From Lycocorax pyrrhopterus obiensis (taxonomy: Eukaryota; Chordata; Aves; Passeriformes; Paradisaeidae), in NCBI GenBank assembly GCA_014706295.1, contig JACSVZ010000002.1, positions 136,634,682 through 136,698,681 on the forward strand: a stretch of DNA of 64,000 bases, written 5' to 3'. Below, piece after piece: positions 53,066-64,000 of this stretch (position 1 is the stretch's first letter; every line of letters begins with the position of its first letter). The notes beneath the pieces are model-generated. The model made no database searches. It was not told where the DNA came from and saw only the letters and a program-made list of their open reading frames with translations. The position numbers and the translations under genes were made by a program.

Positions 53066-56000
53066 GGCACAGACGGCAAGGCTTTACAATACCTAGGTAC
53101 TGATAGAAGTTTCTTGCAGGATAGTTCAGAAGGATACATCTCTGCACCAAATACTATGTCAATGCATTGATACAAAGAAAAAGATATTCTGAATAATCTC
53201 TCTTTACCCTCTGAACCCATCTATGTTATATGGAAATTTCACTTTATGCTGTTTTTAACTGATATGTAGCTGCAGGTTTTTGCATTTTGAGAATGTTCTA
53301 GTAGCTTATGTACTATTTAAATATATTTGTTAAATATTGATGCAGAAAGAATCAACAGTCAAAACTAAAGGCAATCAGCAGGAAGCTTGGCATGGCAAGA
53401 ACATGAATATTCCCTTACATACCTATATGACTGCTTTAAGGAGAGTTACAATTCAGAGAAAAAGTCAGATATCATGTTTGGCACATGCTAATGCTGTTTT
53501 TAAGAGTAACAGGACCCTGAAAGACCAGCTAAACATAACCTGGTAAGCAGCAGGGGCAGTGGATAGCCTGACTAATATGGAAAACTCCAAACCCCCAGAA
53601 AAAAGTTATGTGCTTCAGCAAATGATCCAAAATGTGGCAGTTATAATCTAGAAGTCCATTAACATATTTTTACAATGTAAATTCATTGAACATCACTAAT
53701 TATGTTTTTTCTTGTTTTAGAAATGAGACAAAAAATTTTCATTGAGCGTTCAATGTTTTTAATACCACATTCCTTAAAAAAACCCAAAACAAAACACAAA
53801 AATGTAGAAAAGCTTTGGTTAAAAAATGCATTCCTGCTATGGTTCTTAGACTCTGAGATATATGAGTCCTATTTCCTAAGTTTCTTTTTAGCTTTTTAGT
53901 CCTTCTAGAAGAGGTACTAAAATCAACGTCTGTCCAGGGAAACTACTTGCATAGTTAAACTTTGTGGAAGCCTAAATTCATACACTTACCCACTACATTG
54001 TTTAAATGTAATATGGTGGTTTAATTTCCAAATACAAGTAACTAGGGGTGTAGGGAAAAAATTCTTACTGAAGAATAAAAATAACTTGCTTACAAATGTC
54101 TTAAGCACCTGTACTTTTATGAAATTATGAATGGATAGGTTCACCACATAAAAGCCATTGAAAGCTATCATAAACTTTTCAATGTGTAGAAAATCTCAGT
54201 CTTAGATGCAGTTTCTTTATTCTTAAACAAAATGAATGGTTAAAATTGACATCCTGAAATGTTTGAAATTCAGTCCAAGAAGCATGGAGTGTACTCTGGT
54301 CTCTTGGATAATAACACTTCTTAAAATAACAGTGGGAAATTACTACATAGGTGAAAAGAAATACCCGGTTTATCAAGGCTTTTTGGACAAAAAGAAAAGT
54401 ATGTCACTATTGGGAAAGAAACTGAGAAAAATAATGTTAAAAAATCATTAAGATGGTTGGTGTTTTTTTCTTTATTTTGCTAATGAACTGATTATATCAT
54501 GTGCAAAATATCAGTAAAGGAATTTGGAAAGGACTTCTTTTTGGTTTAAATTTAAGAGAATTATCCTTAGCACAGAGAAGGAAATGCTTTTTAATTGGTA
54601 CCTACAGAAGTAAAAAGAACAGAATTATAGTAATCAGGTTGTGTCCCACATATTTAATGAAAATATCTAATTTATAATATCTTTCATCTGATAATTATAA
54701 GGCCATTAGAAAATGAAATGAAACACGCTGTGTCAACTATACATGACTGAAATATCCAGCCACCCTTCCAGACAGCTCCAGATGAAACAGGATCGAAAGG
54801 AGAGGACCTTGTTCTACTGATATATACTGATTGTCAGAAGGAAAAATAAGTGAAAGGAACCATGAACATGTTTTCCATATGTTGAATCTGTATTTTGTTT
54901 TCTGATTATATTTGAGTACATTTCTATTTATTAAAAAAAACCAAATAAACAACAACAAAAAACTGCCCAAGACTGTGATAAAATGTTAAACCTGTAATAA
55001 CATGAAAAATAGGTCCCAAAAGTGCCATCAAACTGTGCCTGAGTGTGAGACATATGAGGCTGCCTTTAATTTAAGGCAAGAGTTTACAGACTCAGAAAGC
55101 AAGTCATAGATTTCCAAAATGGGAGATCAAAGTCCCTTTTAAGAGGTCTCTTTAAGTAGTAGGAATTTTTCTCCAGACATTTATATAGCTGTTATATGTA
55201 CTTGTTTTTCTTACACAACTCAAGCTTACTTGAGCAGTTACAGTTACCTGCAAAAGAGGATAATGGAGTCACCATGCACCTAGACATAATAGAGTAACTG
55301 GACCTGCTGTGGCTGCCTGGAACATTTAGAAAGAGCGACTGGTTGGCAAGTCACTTTGCTGACTTAGCTGTATTTTAAATGCAGCTTTGCAATTAAACAA
55401 CGAAGATGACAGCACCCTGGAGTTATTAATCTTATACTATGACTAATGCATAACTGCGTGTTATCTGGAAAGAACTGACTTCCCTGTCCGGGAATTAGGA
55501 AAGAGAAAAACTGTCATTATTTTACTTTGAGAATCCACAGAGCAGCTATTTGTTATTGTGCTGTCCATTCTTCTGCTTTCTCCCTTCAGTGAAGGAGTGC
55601 TCTCAATCCATTTGCTGTGCCATTTACAGGTGATAAACCCTAGCTCAGTGAGTATCCGTCATTTTAATTTGATTTACTCAGGTGATGGAAAGCTAGTGTT
55701 TGTTAGTGATTATAAAATCGTACTTCAGTCTTTGGTATTCCTAGTGGTGATAGAAACTGAACACTTTATAAATCCTTGGTGTATGAATAATATCCATGAC
55801 TTGGAAAAATTACAGAAACCCTTTGAGCTTTTATCTCCAATTAAAGTAAAATTCCTGAATGTTTGCTCATGAAGTTACAATCATTATTGTTACTAATAAA
55901 CCTCTGCTTTTTAAATTGTGTTCAGATAAACAAAAGTAGAAAATAATTTTCATCATTCTTTCAGTTTGACATGGAGCAACCACTACCTCAGCATTTTCAC

Positions 56001-56349
56001 TTCATTCCCAAAGATGCAGGAGGACTGAATCTCGAAATATTACTTTTTCAGTATTTGTATTAAATGAAATAAGAGTAAAGGAAGAGTTAAACTGCAGCAT
56101 TTTTCCTACAGATGCGTGCACTTTGCTTTTTACTTCAGATAGTTAGAAAATTGGAATCTGACACCACATTTTTGGCCAGCCTAGAGATATATAGATCAAA
56201 GTAGATAAACACCATATTATCCTGGGACTTTGGCCGAATTTGTCTACTGAAGCCCTTTTATTTGTGCCTTACCACAAGTGCTTCATTCCATGGACAATAC
56301 AGAAGGATAAAAGCCTTGCCCATCTAACTGAAATTCAACAATTAATGTT

Positions 56350-56418
56350 TTGAAAAAAACCCAAACAAACCCAACCAAACAACCAACAAACCAATCAACA
56401 AGAAAACTAAAACCAAAA
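56350..56418 (+). repeat. A/C-rich low-complexity tract
   Basis: Irregular CAAA and CCAA units without G or T runs, about 70 bp, plausibly a decayed (AAAC)n repeat. Confidence 0.7.
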
Positions 56419-57059
56419 TATTTTTCATTAAAATTTTTATTTAAAAGTCAGAACATTAATTAAAAAGTGGACAAGAATTAAAATAACTGTCAGAGATTAA
56501 CTAGGTGAATAACTGGACACATCCAGAGACCAGAAAGAGCATGGTGTAACTATGAGCCTTGATCCACGAAGCACAAAAAATCTTAGGTAGTCTTTGCTAA
56601 TCAGGGCCCAATATTTCAAAAGAAAGCATGGATAAATTAAAAACAATCAAGAGGAAATTAGCAAACATTACTAGTGATCTCATGAGTTGTGAAGTAAGAT
56701 AGCATTAGTATTATAATAGTTAAAGACCAAAACTAAGTACGCAAAAGGAAGTTGCAAAGAGGAAGAAAATATTTGGTTTCTAATGTGCATAAGTGCAAAA
56801 GAATATAGGGGGTGAGGGGAAAAATAGCATGTTTAAATTTTAGCAGGAAAAATACATGTGGCGTAAATTACAAAAGTCCTTTCTAATAATATTAAATACA
56901 AAATATAGAAAACCACTGCCTTTGGAAAATGGGAAGCTTTTTAAAAACTATCTGGACAATTACCTAGTGGGAATAAATCTTGTGGTGGAATGCGGGTATG
57001 GATTCTTTAAGATCTTCTGAAATCTTTGCAGTTTTCATCCTGCCCTATTGCCATTTCAA

Positions 57060-57480
57060 CAAGTAACGGGAGGGTTAAAGAGTGTGAGGACTAAAGTGTG
57101 TGAATTAGAGACTTCCTTGAGCTCTTTAAAGAACACTTCACACATTTCCTCGCCCTTATCCACCGGTGTGTAACAGACTGACAATATGGGTTCCCTGTTC
57201 TCTAATCCTGATCCACAAACTCTCGACCAGCCCATTCTGCATCTTTGTCTTCTGAGAACTTTGCATACATCCTTTGTTACATTCCAGCCATGTGAGCTGT
57301 CCTACCATGTCTCAGTTACTCCAACAATGTTGCTCTTCTGTGACTCCTGCTTGTGTCCTAGGCTGACTTGAGGCAGGTATGCTTTCATCTTGCTTTATCA
57401 TTTCTGATGTCACCCATGTGCCCATCATTCTGCATCCTTTGTTTTTGCCCCCTGTCCACTGCTACCTGACTTAAATGTGG
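57060..57480. other. Unidentified block, possible ancient repeat
   Basis: This stretch is richer in C and G than the surroundings, with ATCCTGATCCACAAACTC and TCGACCAGCCCATTCTGC giving it a retroelement feel. I cannot place it in a family. A 61-codon frame inside is unremarkable. Confidence 0.25.
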
Positions 57481-57747
57481 GTCAAAGTATCTGTTTCCCA
57501 TGGATCTTAGTTTAAAGTTATTTTCTTTTCAACTTATATAAGTTCAAAGTATTATATAAGTATTGATATTGAAAAAGGTTTTCTTTATGGTTCACTAAAG
57601 AAGACAAAACTGGGAGCTAGCAGGCTTCAAAAACAAACAAACAAAAAATTTTCACTATGAGTTACACAGTTTGTAAAAGTTCTAAGATTTATACAAAAAT
57701 TTTAAATATACATACTTACAATGACATCCAAAAAAAAAGTGAATTGT

Positions 57748-58037
57748 GGAGGTCTGTCTTTTCTGTCATGTCTCAAGGGGAAATGGCCTCAAGTTGTGCC
57801 AGAAGAGGCTCAGATCAGATATTAGGAAAAAAAAATGCACCAAAAGAGTGGTTAGGCATTTGAACAAATTTCCCAGCGAGGTGATGGAGTCACCATCTAA
57901 GGAAGTGTTCAAGAGGCGTCTGGGTGTGTCACCTGGGGATATGGTTTATGGGTAGTTATGGTGGTGCTTGGTAGATGGTTGGACTGGATAATTTTGAAGG
58001 TCTCTTCCAAACTTGATGATTCTGTGATTCTGTGAAT
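57748..58037 (+). mobile_element. CR1 LINE 3'-end copy with terminal octamers
   Basis: GGGGAAATGGCCTCAAGTTG, CAGATCAGATATTAGG, GAGGTGATGGAGTCACCATC, GTTGGACTGGATAATTTTG and finally GATTCTGTGATTCTGTG, the CR1-defining tandem octamers. Plus orientation, complete at its 3' end. Confidence 0.95.
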
Positions 58038-61000
58038 TATATAAAGTTGTGATATGATATCAAATGTTCAAAATGAAAGACAAGAGGGAATTGTGACATG
58101 GAGAGAGTTAATGCATAACTGCACACCAGGAAGTTTCTTTCTCTAAACTGTAAAATACCAGACAATGTTAGGAGTATTTGGATTAGGAAGGTTAAACTGA
58201 TGCAGCAACTAGTGATCCTAAATTCTCACAGTTAAAGTTTTTGACCTCCTTTCAGTCTGTCTTAAAAGAACCCAGAATTAACTTTATGATGTAGTGCAGC
58301 AAAGAGAACTTTTACCCATGAACTGCTTGGTGCAGCTGAGATAAAGTCACCTCCACTGATTGACTGAAATGCAAAATAAATTTTATGTGCTACACTTGTA
58401 CAGATTTGCCATCAAAAGTTTCATCCTGAACAAAACTCAGAAGGCCTTCATACAAGATGAGTGAATTAACAAAACAGACTCTTTACCTATATGTTCACTA
58501 CAGTCAGTTCTGTAAGAAATTAAATCTTTGCTGATGGAATCTTTCACACACGTAGTAAAACTGCTACAATTTCATTCCATTTAAATGCCCTTCCAGAGTC
58601 AAGACAATTTAAGGCAAATTGGTTTTAGACTCTGAATTTTCAGAGATGAATGAAAAGATGAATAAATTTTGTGAAATTCCAAATTTATTTTAGTAACACA
58701 ACTGAATCATCTTCAGACTCCTTCATCAGTGTATAATTGTAAATATTGGACCTTAGAAACAGGCTACAGTTTTGAAAACCATTTCACAAGACCCCAACAG
58801 TGATGTCTTAATATTTAAATAAACCAGCAACACTTCTGCTAATGATGACAAGAAGAAGATTAATTAATGCTGAAGATGAAGATTCATATTCCATAGGTGA
58901 ATCAGTCTTTAGACTAAGAAAGATGCAGTCTTAGACAGATGTAGTCTTGAAGAATGCTAAAATGTCATGCTAGAATTTTAACAATGAAATCTCTCACCTG
59001 CAAAAACCACTACTGGCAATCAGTTATTCTCTTGAAGAAATATTTGAAGGGCTTTAAATACTCCTCAGAAAACTAATTTGCTATGACTTCTGCCTTCCAC
59101 ATGTAATTACGACTGAGTTATAAATCAAGGTTTGCAAAGTGATAGCTAAATACTGAACAATGTTTTCACAATTTACATTTATATCCAGGTAAATTCTCAT
59201 TTTAGGCAGAAACTCAAAGATACTGGAAGGTTTATCAAGCCATAATTTCAATAATGTGAGGAAAATATACTAGTCTGTTTAAAAGCCCATGGCAGCCAAA
59301 GCTTTTTAGATTAAGCAGCTTAGTAAATTGAGTTAATGAACCTGGGATTTACCAGTAATTACTTTCAAAGTATCTCAAATTATTTTACAAATATTATTTC
59401 TTCTAATTGAAAACTACGAAGGATTTATCCAAGAAGGCCACATAGAAAATGAACCTTAAAAGAACAGAAGATGTTAAAGGGAAACAATTACCTTGCAAAA
59501 TCAGAATTTATTAGCCCAAACTGGAATTAAGCCAGTTATACATTTATTACCCATCCTCTTAAAATAGTCTTTAGGTGTTTCTAACAAAAAAGAAATTAGT
59601 TTTAAATCAGATGTGAAAGACTGAGTCTTTGTTGTAATTGAAAATTCTAGTATTGTGCTTTGATGATAAACATCATGCTAAGCCAATATTTTACTTTTCC
59701 AGGTTCCTTCTTCCCATTCACTCCTCTTGACCTTCAGAATAATCTTCACCAGTTTCAGTTTCAGGTATAATTCTCACTGTTATGTTGTCCTCAGTGAAAA
59801 TTTTGCAACATAATTTCAATAGCATATGCTAACATTAACACAACTTCTATGTTGTTTGTCCTTCATTAAGCAACAATTTAAGAAAACAGGAGATAAAAGC
59901 AGTGTTTAGTGTTTGAAGCTTTTCATAAAGCACCCAACTGACTTCCACCCACTTGTGTGAGAAGTCCTAATTCCCAGTTTGAACACAATGCTGGGATTGA
60001 AGATTTTAGTATTCAAGAAGTTTTATTTTGTTCAGTGTTGGCTTAGATTTCTTGAATTTAAAACCTGATCTTTCTCTTTTCCTCTTCATTGCCTTTATCA
60101 ATTGTTATAACAATCTTTTGTAATTAAATTTGATCTTACTGGTACTTTTTCTGTGAAAAGTAGCAAGATAATGCATTGCTATGTCTGTCTTTTCCTTACT
60201 TTGGTGTGAGCTACAACTTTTTTCCAAACGTTCTCTTCCTGGAATAATTGCGTATACTTTCTTTCTTCTTTAAGCAGAATTTAATTTATTTAGTAACAGT
60301 TCATTTCTTCTTCTTTCCCCAGTCCTCTGTATACTGTTTGGAGATGTAATGTAAGAGGCCTGTTTTCCAAATTAACATGGTTACCACACTGATGAGTTTA
60401 AATTACTTTGATGCATATACCTTTTCCTTCTGGGCTATATCATACCACCTGGGGGTTTGTCCACTGCTAATGTAAGTTTCTAATGGATCTTAGGAGACCT
60501 CACTTCACTACTGATAGGAATGACTGAAATCTCATTAAGACGTGCAAAGCCAAACTATGTAAACCAAATGGAAGCATGACTCTGATGTCCTGATGAATAT
60601 TCTGGTGTGGATGTATACATTTTTAAAGAAAGAACAAGTAAAAAAAGCATTTTAAGATATCCAAAGCTTTGAAAATGTAAATCCTGATTAAAAAAATGTA
60701 GCTAATAAAAATGATTTTTTTTTTGTTAGAAAGGTTTCCATAGTAAGCTTGCTTTCTGAACATATGTGATTTTTTTTCAAGTATCATCACTACTACAGTA
60801 GCACATCATTGCATGCCATAAATTTTCACATGAGAGCAGTTCTCCATCCATCCTAAGAACTTCCTTATTTGACCACCATTATCATAAATGAAGAAGCATG
60901 GGTTTTAGACATGACTCCATTGTATTAAACCCAATTGGAACTCTCGTGAATAATGTTGCTTGATTAAGGAGTGTGTAAAATGTTAGATCACTATTATTAC

Positions 61001-63571
61001 TGGTATATTTTCTGTGAGTTCCATTTAGGAGACACGATATATATTAGTAATGCTAATGTTGTTTTTATTATTAATACAGTAAAACTAGTATATTTTAGCA
61101 TTATCATTAGGAATATATGATAATTCTAATATGATAAGCATCTCTATTTCTGTACCAATTTCCTGATTTACAACAAATCAATAATGACTTAAAATAGCTT
61201 CACATAATTCAGCAAAGTTTCATCACTATTTACAATGATAAGAAATCCATGGTTCTGGTCACACCTTAAAATTCACATCAGGATTTGCTATTCTTCAGGC
61301 TCAGGTATATTTTTTCATATAAGCAGACTCTGCATTTATGTTAAATGTCCCTGATAGTGAGTACCAGGTACTATCCTGAGACTAACACTAATATAACGAG
61401 AAAATACAAGTATGGTAGGATACAGTAGTGAGCAATTTCAGTGCTTTTCATAAATGCAGAGGTTTGATTCTATTGGTATAAAAAATTACACATTTTAAAG
61501 ATGGCTAAAATAACTCACAAAGTTCTTTTATTGCAAAAATTCAAAGCAACGAAAGGTAATTTATATTTCATTATTCAAAAAGTCATTCTGGGTATTATTT
61601 TGCAGATCTTATGGGCCCTGCTTGAAATCACACAGCATGGTACTTAAAACACTCAAATATTATTCTGCTATTTCAATAAAACAGTAGATATTTTTCATCA
61701 TTTCCTCCTCCCAAAGAATCTTAATTAATGTCTCTAGTTCTAGGGGGCATCATTGCCATTTCTAGACCATTCGTATTTTTTTAAATACCAACCATAAGAG
61801 TGTTGGCCATTCTAAGCCACTGATTAGTTATGTCCCAAAAAGGATCTGCAGAACAAGCTCTAAAAAAATTGCACATATGTAATTGCTTATATATAAATAC
61901 ATCATTCTAAAAAGTATTTTTTTGTTTTCCTTTCAATTTTTTCAGATAGTCCAACATATTTCTTGTCCAGACACACACAGTTATACTGGGGCTTTTCCCA
62001 AGAATAAGCAAAAACAGCTGTTTGTATATAAGAACTAGCTTCAGGCAAAAAACTGCTTGTTCCCTGTGAGATGTAATTTATTCCTGCTTTTAAGTTAGTG
62101 CACTCTATTTTCCTCTGTGTATATTGTCAGTTCCAGTAGTTAATGCACTGAATGGCATCAAGTGCAGTACTTTGACTTTGTATCCTGCTTTGTTCTTTCC
62201 ACAGCCTGCAAAGACCAGCTTATAACAAAGATGCAAAGGCAGTCATCTTATTTTACTGCTTATATTACTAGGTTCTATTTGACATGATTTCATAAAATAA
62301 TTAATCCATCTGCAACCAAATGTATCTGTCTGTGAAATGTTTACATTGCTATATGATTGTTTCTTGGTAGTTATGTGAAGTTTAATTTTAGTTGTTTTCT
62401 TTTCAAAATTCCATACTACTCTATGTCATATATAAACAAATACAAACATTCAAGAAAAGTGTGTTGGAAGGTCCACAAGACACTTTAATTTCATTTGAAG
62501 TTATTCTCTGTTTTACCTGACCTAAAACGTACCTTATGGAGTTGAAATACATATAGTGATGTATCTATGTTATTACATAATTATGCCAGTGACTTGCAAT
62601 TAACAAATTTTTCAGTCCAGTGGGTTCTGCATAGAGGGAATGTCAAAATATTTAAATAATGAGCTGAATATTCTAATTCAAATTTGACTCCTGTGTGGCA
62701 TCTAACACAGCCTGTTAGATCACTTTTAAAAATATGAGCTTATAAGTATCTCAATTCAGTTCATTTGGAATAAATCGACTGAAGAAGAAGAAATTAAGTA
62801 TACACCTGTACAGACAGGTAAAAAGAAACATATCTTTATAAGAACATAAATATATATATATTGCAGGGGAATTACCAGACTTGGAATTTAGTATGAACCT
62901 CTTCAGCCTTTTACCTGTCATGACAATATATGCAAGAAATAACTCAATGTCCTCCCAGATAAATAGTCAAGAAAGCAAAAATGTGTTTTGTACATGGAAA
63001 ATTGAAGCTAGTCAGTGGGTTGTGCACTTCTCTGATCGAAATATATGTTTATTTAGACAATCAGAAAAACAAAGTCTCTGGTTGAAAATACAAACGGAAG
63101 TTTTATATTGACAAATATTTTGTAGCTATATATACTGGCAATAGTGAAAATATTTTAGTAGAACATCTAGGAATACAAATACAACTGTATTTTGCTCTTG
63201 AAATTTCTGAATTCTTAAAAAAAAAATTTAGAATGAAGATTCTTATAACACATATTTTATCATGGAATAGGAAATTCTTAAAAAAATATAGAAGTCAGGA
63301 TACTTCCTTGATTATGAAATTGTCTGAGTGTTATAACCTTTATAGAATAAAAATATTATATATAAATGTAGCATTATTTATTACTCATAGTAAATTATTT
63401 CTAGCTGGCTGCATTATGGAGAAACTGCAAGCTGCAACATTAGCTCAGGAATAGGTGATATAATTAAGCTTCTGTCACATTTCAAGATTGAAAACAACCT
63501 TATCAAAATTAATTTGTCAGGGGAGAAGGCTTTATTTAAAAACTAGTCATGGATTGTGCACAGTATAATTC

Positions 63572-64000
63572 AAAGAACCACAGAACGGGTAAGGTTGAAA
63601 GGGAACACAGTGGGTGATCTGGTCCAACCTCCTTGCTCAAGCAGCCTTATCTTAGAGCACATGGCACAAGATTGCATCCACCAGGACCCCCAGGTCTTTC
63701 TCCACAGAGCTGCTTTCCAGGTCAGCCGCAGCCTGTGCTGGTGCATGGGGCTATTTTTCCCCAGGTGCAGGACCCTGCACCTGCCTTCCTTGAATTTCAG
63801 ACAGTTCCTCTCTGTCCATCTCTCCAGCCTGTCAAGGTCTTTCTAAAGGGCTTACACCACCCGAGTATCGGCCACTCCCAGCTTTGTGTCATCAGTGAAC
63901 CTACTGAGAAGGCATCTGCCCCTTTATCCAAGTCATCGATGAATAAGTTGAACAATACTGGGCCCAGTATGGAACCTTTGGGGACACCGCTAGTGACAAA
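63572..64000 (-). mobile_element. CR1 LINE copy, minus orientation, running off the window
   Basis: It starts GAACCACAGAACGGGTAAGG, then CCTTGCTCAAGCAGCC, ACCCCCAGGTCTTTCTCCAC, GTGCAGGACCCTGCACCTGC, CAGCCTGTCAAGGTC, GTCATCAGTGAACCTACTGA and GGAACCTTTGGGGACACCGC. This is the reverse complement of CR1 from its 3' end into the end of ORF2, and it continues past the right edge. A 96-codon plus-strand frame here is antisense to the element. Confidence 0.9.

Noticed and set aside
52665..53150. 161-codon minus-strand and 96-codon plus-strand frames
   Set aside because: Both overlap a CR1 copy and are shadows of its 3' region, not intact reverse transcriptase.
55558..55872. 104-codon plus-strand frame
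   Set aside because: No recognisable motif, no splice or promoter context, and frames of this length are expected by chance in 64 kb of six-frame sequence.

Overview
This is a 64 kb window of AT-rich vertebrate nuclear DNA, almost certainly from a bird. The main clue is at least ten copies of CR1-type LINE 3' ends, several ending in the ATTCTRTG-like octamer repeats typical of avian CR1. There are also several LTR-type repeats that I recognise as common in bird genomes, and no sign of mammalian L1 or Alu. Nothing indicates bacterial or viral genomic DNA: there are no operons, and no open reading frame on its own looks like a complete gene.

The only protein-coding gene I can support lies on the minus strand. 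Two exons with proper splice signals (31869..31662, then 3836..3724) are compatible in phase and join into one CUB domain. They match my recollection of the second CUB domain of CSMD3, a giant CUB/sushi transmembrane protein of neurons. The exons are separated by a 27.8 kb phase-2 intron. Everything from 31870 to the right edge is upstream intron, and everything from 1 to 3723 is downstream intron. The window is therefore about 99.5% intron of one very large gene.

Layout. 1-3.7 kb: intron with a degenerate LTR-like element and a short CR1 piece. 3.7 kb: second exon. 4.4-4.9 kb: LTR-like element in minus orientation. 5-31 kb: long intron with CR1 copies near 12.0, 21.8 and 24.6 kb, LTR-like copies near 15.0, 16.1 and 27.0 kb, and several moderately GC-rich blocks I could not identify. 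31.7 kb: first exon. 32-64 kb: upstream intron. Its standout is a GC-rich, CpG-rich island at about 37.5-38.3 kb that carries thirteen copies of a 40-bp minisatellite. Further right are a nested LTR/CR1 cluster at 39.4-40.2 kb, a hexanucleotide microsatellite at 42.6 kb, a near-complete 1.1 kb LTR-like element at 47.0-48.1 kb, and CR1 copies at 41.5, 45.3, 48.1, 52.5, 57.7 and 63.6 kb.

The most unusual structure is the CpG-rich minisatellite island in an AT-rich neural-gene intron. It could be an alternative or antisense promoter, or simply a GC-rich VNTR. I found no convincing previously undescribed multi-gene system here. Repeat identities come from recognition by eye, not from a database search.
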